Source of the DNA: CAZLYK01 sp964563495
GTDB lineage: Bacteria > Acidobacteriota > Blastocatellia > RBC074
DNA length: 15,361 nucleotides
Direction of reading: 5' to 3'
NCBI GenBank assembly: GCA_964563495.1
Contig: CAZLYK010000133.1
Span: 1 to 15,361, forward strand
Every line of letters starts with the position of its first letter. Positions within the stretch are counted from its first letter, which is position 1. Shown one piece after another: positions 1-5,039 of the stretch. A program made the position numbers and the translations under genes. Below the pieces are notes generated by a model, which searched no databases, had not been told where the DNA came from, and was given only the letters and a program-made list of their open reading frames with translations.

Positions 1-10
1 GACCTTGGAT

Positions 11-49
11 AAGCCCTGGCGTGCACTTTACGCCAGGGCTTCTTTTTTT
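11..49 (+). terminator. Intrinsic terminator of an upstream, off-window transcription unit
   Basis: A perfect 12-bp stem (AAGCCCTGGCGT at 11-22 and ACGCCAGGGCTT at 30-41) encloses a 7-nt loop and is followed by CTTTTTTT at 42-49. This is a classic Rho-independent terminator reading left to right. It must end a plus-strand gene lying left of the window, so the genes starting at 327 belong to a separate unit. Confidence 0.9.
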
Positions 50-76
50 GCGGTCTTATCGCGGTTTTCACCCGAA

Positions 77-172
77 TGAGTAGATCAAAGGAAGAAAATA
101 GACAGGATTAAACAGGATCAAAGACAAGGCAGATCAAAATCCTGTTAATCCTGTCTATTTTCTTCTCATTCA
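77..172. repeat. ACAGGAT-family inverted repeat, copy 1
   Basis: Left arm 91-118 and right arm 139-165 are complementary over 27 bases, with one extra A in the left arm. The core is GAAGAAAATAGACAGGATTA plus a second ACAGGAT unit. The outer GAATGAG (74-80) also pairs with CTCATTC (166-172), interrupted on the left by about 10 nt. The flank GAGTAGATCAAAG and the loop match copy 2 at 4923-5028 in reverse orientation, so this is a defined roughly 100-bp element. It lies between the upstream terminator and the first HC2 gene. Confidence 0.9.
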
Positions 173-208
173 AATGAAATCGGACAGGTTCAAAATTTAA
201 ATCTATCC

Positions 209-248
209 GGACAAAACGACCCCTGCGCGAGCGTCTATATCGATGAGC
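209..248 (+). promoter_or_regulatory. Candidate promoter element (GGACAA-N17-CGTCTAT) upstream of the first HC2 gene
   Basis: GGACAA at 209-214, a 17-nt spacer, then CGTCTAT at 232-238. The block 229-248 (GAGCGTCTATATCGATGAGC) matches 18 of 20 bases at 1241-1260, which has the same 17-nt spacing to CGACAA. The CGTC core in the -10 position resembles promoters of ECF sigma factors, but no sigma gene is visible to test this. The conserved pair is directly seen; promoter function is inferred. Confidence 0.45.
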
Positions 249-326
249 CGAGCAAAGAGCGGCTCGAATGACAGCCCAATCCAACCAACCATCAACCTCG
301 TCCGTTAACACCCACTGGAGAAATCT

Positions 327-581
327 ATGGAGACCACGATTGAATACAATCAAGCAGGGGAAACCTGCATCGCGCCCCAGATCGGCGGGAAGATCGACGA
401 TTACCTCAATGGCTCATTGGGGGCCGCCGATCTAAAAAATTTTGAACTGCACCTGAATCATTGCCGCTGGTGTAAACAGATGGTCAACCGAACGGATCAC
501 CTGGTCATCACCTTCGCGGTCATCATCATCGCGGTTATCGCCGCGATCCTGACCCTGGCCGGCTTCCTCCTCTTTCTCTAA
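327..581 (+). CDS. Small membrane-anchored zf-HC2 (anti-sigma-like) protein
   Basis: This is an 84-residue protein with a zinc-finger motif H-x3-C-x2-C (HLNHCRWC, about residues 42-49), the hallmark of the zf-HC2 fold found in zinc-binding anti-sigma factors. A strongly hydrophobic segment (about residues 59-84) forms a single C-terminal transmembrane helix, so the finger would face the cytoplasm. The start ATG has a good ribosome-binding site, GGAG at 317-320, spaced 6 nt. No sensor or periplasmic domain follows the helix, so it is a minimal version of the family. It is a paralogue of the protein at 828-1094 (shared I-G-x-K-x-x-D-Y-x-N-G-x-L-G-A block). Members usually sit beside an ECF sigma gene; none is seen here. 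Family membership is well supported; the regulatory target is unknown. Confidence 0.8.
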   Translation: METTIEYNQAGETCIAPQIGGKIDDYLNGSLGAADLKNFELHLNHCRWCKQMVNRTDHLVITFAVIIIAVIAAILTLAGFLLFL

Positions 582-827
582 ATCAGAGCGCTACCATAAT
601 CAGACAGCGGTCCAGGCCACTCACCCTCGAAGCAATTCAAGTCTCACCACCGATCAGAGGCAACCCACGTCATGAACCACCTTACCGTGAGCGTGCTGAC
701 AGTCAAGCCGCCCTGATGACACGACTCCAGCCTGACACCCGGGCAAGCAAAGGCAACCACAGTCATCCGGGCGATGACCGACCTTCAACATTTATCAGAT
801 CAGATCGAACAACGGAGGAAACTACTT

Positions 828-1094
828 ATGGGCACCCTGTACGAATTCAAACGAGAGCGTGAAATCTGCACTGAGCCGAGCATCGGGGAAAAGGTCTACG
901 ATTATTTCAATGGCGCCCTGGGCGCACGCGAAGTGCGGATCTTCGAGCGGCATATGATCAATTGCCCATGCTGTGAAAAGACCATCCTCGACCTCGATCG
1001 CATGCTGCTGACGCTGGTGGATGAGCAAAGCATGGATCCGGCGATAACCACCGAGAAATGGTTTATCACGCTGCTCAATCGATACCAGGCCTGA
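828..1094 (+). CDS. Small soluble zf-HC2 (anti-sigma-like) protein
   Basis: This is an 88-residue protein carrying H-x3-C-x2-C (HMINCPCC, about residues 44-51) after the block IGEKVYDYFNGALGA, which is nearly the same as in the neighbour at 327-581. Unlike that neighbour it has no membrane segment. Its C-terminal half is a charged or amphipathic helix region (DLDRMLLTLVDEQ), so it is probably cytoplasmic. The frame is open from 774, but the ATG at 828 is chosen because a strong GGAGG (814-818) sits 9 nt before it and similarity to the paralogue begins just after it. The gap to the first HC2 gene is about 246 nt with no clear terminator, so co-transcription is possible. A role as anti-sigma factor or zinc-dependent adaptor is inferred. 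Confidence 0.75.
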   Translation: MGTLYEFKREREICTEPSIGEKVYDYFNGALGAREVRIFERHMINCPCCEKTILDLDRMLLTLVDEQSMDPAITTEKWFITLLNRYQA

Positions 1095-1104
1095 TCTTCA
1101 ATCG

Positions 1105-1195
1105 GAAATCGAGTGAATAAACATGCGGGTCTCGGGATTCGACGGGAGAACATCCTGTCGAATCCCGAGACCCGCATGTTTATTCACTCGATTTC
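1105..1195. repeat. Very long perfect palindrome (39-bp arms)
   Basis: Left arm 1105-1143 and right arm 1157-1195 are exactly complementary over 39 bases. Pairing continues inward through GGGA/TCCT with one G-U, giving a 43-bp stem and a 5-nt loop (GAACA, 1148-1152). There is no T-run after either arm, so it is not a standard intrinsic terminator. It begins 10 nt after the stop of the soluble HC2 gene. The arm sequence (GAATAAACATGCGGGTCTCG) is unrelated to the ACAGGAT family elsewhere in the window. Confidence 0.95.
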
Positions 1196-1220
1196 GCCTC
1201 TCGCAAAAAAATCGAAGAGC

Positions 1221-1260
1221 CGACAAATTGCCCGTTACCGGAGCGTCTATACCGACGAGC
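1221..1260 (+). promoter_or_regulatory. Candidate promoter element (CGACAA-N17-CGTCTAT) upstream of the secreted-protein gene
   Basis: CGACAA at 1221-1226, a 17-nt spacer, and CGTCTAT at 1244-1250, continuing as ACCGACGAGC. Both boxes and their spacing repeat the element at 209-248. The start codon of the secreted-protein gene lies about 130 nt further on, implying a longish leader if this is the promoter. Function is inferred from the duplicated architecture. Confidence 0.45.
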
Positions 1261-1391
1261 AGGACGAAAGCAGACGATAAAACGAAAGCCGATAGTTCTG
1301 ATCGATTACCGGCAAGAGACGACAAGAGAAACCATAACTCGGATAAATCAAATCATGAAAAAGAGTCGAGACACGCAAAGGAGATGTAACG

Positions 1392-2417
1392 ATGATCAAA
1401 GAGAGTTTATTCAAAATTACGGCGACGGTGCTGATCTCGCTGGCAGTTCTGACGATGTCTGCCCTGGCCCAATCGGAAGAGAAACCCTACAAAACCAGGA
1501 GTCAAGCGGTTAACGACAAAGCCGGGTCGCTGCTGGTCTACAATTACTACACTTCGAGTTCGTGCTGTGATGACAAAGAGGAGACGAGGGTCAATATCAC
1601 CAATACGAATCGATCGATCGGAATCTGGCTGCATATGTTCTTCGTCGACGGCTCATCTTGTGCGGTGAGTGATTCGTTCACGCACCTGACGCAGAACCAG
1701 ACGCTCAGTTTCGAGATGGGGCAGATCGATCCCGGCATCAGCGGATACATCGTTGCCGTGGCCGTGAGTGAAGAGACGGGTCGACCGATCAGTTTCAATT
1801 TTATGATCGGCAACGAGCAGATCAATCTGGCGACGGGGCAAATTGTCGATCTGGGAGCGGTAGCGTTCGCGGTGGTCGATGACAAAGACGGCCCGCTCGA
1901 TCCTGACTACACCTTCGGATCATCGACCGCGAAACTGATCTTCGACGGGAAGCCCGGCAACTACAACCGGGTGCCGGAGATTCTGGCGATCTCAAATCTC
2001 CCGAGTCCCTCGAGCGCGGTCTTTCCCGACAAGAACATCCTGATGGTCATCAATCGCATCGGGGGCAGCCTGGTCAGCGGTCCCGACACGATCGGAACGG
2101 TCTACGGCCTGCTCTTCAACGAGGCCGGCGCGGGTTTGAGCTTCAACTTCTCCTCGAATACCTGCCAGTTCCGGTCGAACATTACTTCGGTCTTCCCGAG
2201 GACGACGCCGCGACCGAACGTTCACATTCCGGATGGCCAATCGGGCTGGATCAAGCTCTACTCGACGACGCCGAATGTCGGATATTTAGGTGCAGTCCTG
2301 ATCAATCACGTTGACGCGATGGCGATCAACGCCTTCAACGGCGGGGTCAATCTGCACCACCTCTCGCTGGCCGATACGGTGACCTATGTCATCCCGGTCT
2401 TTCCGCCAAACGCTTAA
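1392..2417 (+). CDS. Secreted protein of unknown function (signal peptide, beta-rich)
   Basis: This is a 341-residue protein. An N-terminal signal peptide is clear: a basic start (MIKESLFK), a hydrophobic core (about 10-24), and a probable cleavage site after ALA-Q near residue 27. The mature part is rich in beta-type sequence and Asn/Ser/Thr, with motifs such as RVNITNTNRS, WLHMFFVDGSSC, LTQNQTLSFEMGQIDPG and SGYIVAVAVSEETG. I associate this pattern with exported proteins of Acidobacteria, but no function is known to me. An adjacent Cys-Cys (TSSSCCDD) and later single Cys residues could form disulfides outside the cytoplasm. The start is set by AAAGGAG (1377-1383), spaced 8 nt from the ATG. 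It shares an upstream element with the membrane HC2 gene and ends at the terminator at 2687-2734. It could be an envelope or surface protein controlled by the HC2 regulators; that link is inference. Confidence 0.85.
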   Translation: MIKESLFKITATVLISLAVLTMSALAQSEEKPYKTRSQAVNDKAGSLLVYNYYTSSSCCDDKEETRVNITNTNRSIGIWLHMFFVDGSSCAVSDSFTHLTQNQTLSFEMGQIDPGISGYIVAVAVSEETGRPISFNFMIGNEQINLATGQIVDLGAVAFAVVDDKDGPLDPDYTFGSSTAKLIFDGKPGNYNRVPEILAISNLPSPSSAVFPDKNILMVINRIGGSLVSGPDTIGTVYGLLFNEAGAGLSFNFSSNTCQFRSNITSVFPRTTPRPNVHIPDGQSGWIKLYSTTPNVGYLGAVLINHVDAMAINAFNGGVNLHHLSLADTVTYVIPVFPPNA

Positions 2418-2686
2418 CGACAAGCCGAACCACGACCCACCACTTTCTTCCCTCCCGAACCGCTGTGTCCGCCAATCGCCGAACGAACCACAACCAGCAA
2501 GACGCAACGGTTCATTTCGCCAAAGACAGGATTTCGCGTGAGAGCAAAGGCCTCAGCCGGATGACCAAGAAACTGCCCGCGCGAAATCCCTCCCCTCCCA
2601 ACCCGCCAGGACGATGCCGCTTTCGACCAACGCCCGACCCGAGACCCACAACCCCTCAGCCAGCCCAACCTCCCGCAGAGATCGAC
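2418..2686 (+). other. C-rich, G-poor 3' trailer without a credible gene
   Basis: About 270 nt lie between the secreted-protein stop and its terminator. The plus strand is strongly C-rich and G-poor (for example CCCTCCCCTCCCAACCCGCC near 2590). The only open frame (2465-2701) is low-complexity Pro/Asn/Arg, runs into the terminator stem and has no ribosome-binding site. The composition resembles Rho-loading (rut) regions, so this may be a transcribed untranslated trailer. Confidence 0.5.
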
Positions 2687-2734
2687 AAAGACGGGGGTTG
2701 ACAGGAGAAATCCTGCCGGCCCCCGTCTTTTCTT
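2687..2734 (+). terminator. Intrinsic terminator after the secreted-protein unit
   Basis: The outer 11-bp perfect stem AAAGACGGGGG (2687-2697) / CCCCCGTCTTT (2720-2730) is followed by an inner 5-bp stem CAGGA (2702-2706) / TCCTG (2711-2715) closed by a GAAA tetraloop. The short internal region between them is mismatched. The run TCTTTTCTT after the stem gives the U-rich tail. It insulates nnr from the upstream unit. Confidence 0.85.
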
Positions 2735-2769
2735 GCAGCCGAACCCGACTTTGGACCCGGTCTTGTTCC

Positions 2770-2801
2770 ATCCTGTAAAAATCTTGTTTATCCTGTCTAT
2801 T
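2770..2801. repeat. ACAGGAT-family half-site upstream of nnr
   Basis: ATCCTGTAAAAATCTTG followed by TTTATCCTGTCTATT is a single right arm of the ACAGGAT/ATCCTGT family, with no matching left arm nearby. It directly precedes the nnr ribosome-binding site (AAGAGGAG, 2806-2813), so it makes up the leader or promoter region of that operon. Its AATCTTGTTTATCCTG core is shared with the degenerate copy near 13635. Confidence 0.8.
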
Positions 2802-2818
2802 CATCAAGAGGAGCGGCC

Positions 2819-4462
2819 ATGAAGATTCTGACAGCCCGGCAGATGAGGAAGATCGACCGACTGACTGTCGAACGCTGCGGCATCCCCTATCCGACATTGA
2901 TGGAGACGGCCGGGGCGCAAGTCGCAGCAGCGATCGAGAAATATTACGGCCCGATTGAAGGCAGGCGTTATACCGTCTTTTGCGGTCGAGGGAATAATGG
3001 AGGAGATGGGGCAGTCGTCGCCAGGCTGCTCTGGATGCGCGGTGCAGCTGCGGTCAGGACCTGCCTCTTTGGCCGGATCGAAGAGACGAAAGGCGAAGCG
3101 CGGACAAATTTCGAGGCGGTCAGAAAGCTCTTTTCCAAATTGAGCGAACTCGGTCGCCCATTCACATTCGTCGAGATCAGTGATCCGGGTTGGGAAGAAG
3201 CAGAGGTCGACGCCAAAGACCTGATCGTCGTCGATGCGCTTTTTGGGACCGGCCTCACACGACCTGTCGATGGGCTGTTTATCAAAGCGATCGAAAGGGT
3301 CGCGGCGTTAAAGAAGATGGGAGCGACCGTGGTCTCGGTCGATCTTCCCTCCGGGCTCTCCTCTGATCTGGCCCAGCCGGTGGGCCCGCACGTTTGCGCT
3401 GATCTGACGGTCTCGCTGACCGCGCCCAAGATTGGCAACATCCTGCCCCCGGCCTGTCAATCCAACGGTCGGGTGGTAGTCGCTTCGATCGGCACACCGG
3501 CCTGGTTGATCGAGGAAGAATCTGAGTCGTGCCTGCAATTGGTCGAGCAGGGAGCTGTCGGGCAATGGCTCAAACAATCGATTCGCGCGATTGACGCGCA
3601 CAAGAGCAGCGTCGGCGATGTGCTCTTGATCGCCGGGTCACGCGGAAAGACGGGGGCCGCCGCGCTCTCGGCCGAGACCGTCTTGCGCGCGGGCGCGGGG
3701 CTAGTGACTGTGGCGACGGCGAAATCCGCCCAGGCTTTGCTTGTCGCGCAGGTCAACACCGAAGTCATGACCGAAGCGCTGGCAGAGACCCCTGGCGGGG
3801 CGATTGCAGATGCAGCTCTGGATCAGGTCCTACAGCTGGCACAAAAACGCACGGTCATCGCGCTCGGTCCCGGCCTCTCCTCAAATGACGAGAGCACCAG
3901 ATCCTTCGCCCTCCGTCTGGTCCGGATGAGAGAGGCGCCGATGGTCATCGACGCTGATGGATTGAACGCGCTTGCGCCATGGCCCGCCGATTTGCGCGGC
4001 TCGGATCAACTGCCGATCATCATGACCCCGCATCCCGGCGAGATGGCCAGATTGACCGGCAGGTCGAGTGCGGAGATCGTCGCTGACCGGATCGAGACCG
4101 CGCGCGAGCTCGCGGTCAAGCATCATCTGATCATCGTGCTCAAAGGCAACCGCAGCCTGATCGCGGTCCCGGATGGCGAGGTATACGTCAACCCGACCGG
4201 CAACCCGGGCATGGCGACGGCCGGATCGGGAGACGTCCTGACCGGGTTGATTGCCGGCCTGCTCGCGCAAAGCCCGCAGACCCCGACCGAGGCGACGATC
4301 TCCGGAGTCTATTTACACGGTTTGGCCGGCGACCTGGCCGCCGATCGAGTCGGGATGCGCTCGCTGATCGCCTCGGAGATAAGCTCATCCCTGAGCGAAG
4401 CAATTCTCATGGTCGGCGGACCGGCAGAAAAGGGAACCCCGTCGACCATCACCCAAATTTGA
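2819..4462 (+). CDS. nnr: Bifunctional NAD(P)H-hydrate epimerase / ADP-dependent NAD(P)H-hydrate dehydratase
   Basis: This 547-residue enzyme repairs hydrated NADH and NADPH in the cytoplasm. The N-terminal YjeF_N domain (about 1-225) interconverts R- and S-NAD(P)HX; the C-terminal ribokinase-like domain (about 255-535) dehydrates the S form using ADP. Visible motifs in the epimerase are GRGNNGGDG (56-64), VVDALFGTG (137-145) and VDLPSGL (174-180). In the dehydratase they are GPGLS (350-354), DADGLN (378-383), TPHPGEM (403-409) and NPGMATAGSGDVLTG (462-476), with the likely catalytic Asp in GSGD. Length and order match the fused bacterial Nnr. The ATG is preceded by AAGAGGAG, spaced 5 nt. It lies 27 nt before tsaE on the same strand, a common pairing, and is probably the first gene of an nnr-tsaE(-recG) operon. 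Confidence 0.96.
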   Translation: MKILTARQMRKIDRLTVERCGIPYPTLMETAGAQVAAAIEKYYGPIEGRRYTVFCGRGNNGGDGAVVARLLWMRGAAAVRTCLFGRIEETKGEARTNFEAVRKLFSKLSELGRPFTFVEISDPGWEEAEVDAKDLIVVDALFGTGLTRPVDGLFIKAIERVAALKKMGATVVSVDLPSGLSSDLAQPVGPHVCADLTVSLTAPKIGNILPPACQSNGRVVVASIGTPAWLIEEESESCLQLVEQGAVGQWLKQSIRAIDAHKSSVGDVLLIAGSRGKTGAAALSAETVLRAGAGLVTVATAKSAQALLVAQVNTEVMTEALAETPGGAIADAALDQVLQLAQKRTVIALGPGLSSNDESTRSFALRLVRMREAPMVIDADGLNALAPWPADLRGSDQLPIIMTPHPGEMARLTGRSSAEIVADRIETARELAVKHHLIIVLKGNRSLIAVPDGEVYVNPTGNPGMATAGSGDVLTGLIAGLLAQSPQTPTEATISGVYLHGLAGDLAADRVGMRSLIASEISSSLSEAILMVGGPAEKGTPSTITQI

Positions 4463-4489
4463 TTTTTACCGAGTCGCCTCCCACTGAAA

Positions 4490-4918
4490 ATGATTCCAAC
4501 TGGCGAATTTTATACAGACTCGGCCGAGGAAACTTTTGAGTTTGCCTATCGGATAGGGGAATCCATTGCCGAATCTACCGTCTTTTTATTACAGGGAGAT
4601 CTTGGAGTCGGGAAGACCGTCTTTGCCAAGGGAATCGCCGCCGGGTTGGAGATCGATCCGGCCGGGGTCAGCAGCCCGACCTTCACCATCGTCAACCAAT
4701 ACGACGGGCGGATGCGTCTTTACCACCTGGATCTGTACCGGATTGAAGGGAGGGAGAACGAGATTCGCGAGTTGGGCCTGGAAGAGATGCTGAGCGAATC
4801 GAATGCGGTTGTCGTGATCGAATGGCCTGAGCACCTGGGATCGTTTGGGTTGCGAAATTATTGCCGCGTGATCATTACGGATCTGGGCGGAGACGAGCGA
4901 AAGATCTTTATCATTTGA
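4490..4918 (+). CDS. tsaE: tRNA N6-threonylcarbamoyladenosine biosynthesis ATPase TsaE
   Basis: This is a 142-residue protein of normal length for TsaE, the small ATPase that works with TsaB and TsaD to install threonylcarbamoyl on A37 of ANN-decoding tRNAs. The Walker A loop GDLGVGKT is at 36-43; the switch-like SPTFTIVNQY at 62-71, HLDLYRI at 79-85 and VIEWPEH at 109-115 are all family hallmarks. TsaB and TsaD genes are not in the window. The ATG lacks a clear ribosome-binding site (CCACTGAAA precedes it), so translation may depend on coupling to nnr, whose stop is 27 nt upstream. The last codons and stop (ATT TGA) fall inside the edge of the ACAGGAT-family element that follows, so the element may have supplied the present C-terminus. 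Confidence 0.95.
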   Translation: MIPTGEFYTDSAEETFEFAYRIGESIAESTVFLLQGDLGVGKTVFAKGIAAGLEIDPAGVSSPTFTIVNQYDGRMRLYHLDLYRIEGRENEIRELGLEEMLSESNAVVVIEWPEHLGSFGLRNYCRVIITDLGGDERKIFII

Positions 4919-4922
4919 ATGA

Positions 4923-5028
4923 GAAGAAAATAGACAGGATTAACAGGATTTTGCTCTGGCTTGTCTTTGATCCTGTTTAATCCTGTCAAAATCCTGTTAA
5001 TCCTGTCTATTTTCTTCCTTTGATCTAC
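4923..5028. repeat. ACAGGAT-family inverted repeat, copy 2
   Basis: Left arm 4923-4949 and right arm 4991-5017 are perfectly complementary over 27 bases. The 41-nt centre holds a further ATCCTGTTTAATCCTGTC tract. Reverse-complemented, the whole element aligns with copy 1 (77-172) through both flanks (CATTTGAATGAG on one side, CTTTGATCTACTC on the other) and differs mainly by one extra ~22-nt ACAGGATTA unit. It fills the tsaE-recG gap. A transcript crossing it could form a strong hairpin, though there is no long T-run. Confidence 0.92.
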
Positions 5029-5039
5029 TCTCGGGAAGA

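Noticed and set aside
108..353. Minus-strand open frame sharing a KKIDRINRIL-type peptide with frames at 4858-5064 and 9309-9524
   Set aside because: The common peptide is simply a translation of the ACAGGAT-family repeat, which happens to be open in one frame. It is not a protein family.
902..1389. Two overlapping open frames (1123-1389 plus; 902-1177 minus) that both start with the peptide MRVSGFD
   Set aside because: They begin in the two arms of the 1105-1195 palindrome, which reads the same on both strands, so the shared peptide is an artefact. Neither has a ribosome-binding site; one runs through the candidate promoter and the other lies antisense to the soluble HC2 gene.
2465..2701. 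Plus-strand 78-residue open frame after the secreted-protein gene
   Set aside because: Low-complexity Pro/Asn/Arg composition, no ribosome-binding site, and it ends inside the intrinsic terminator stem.
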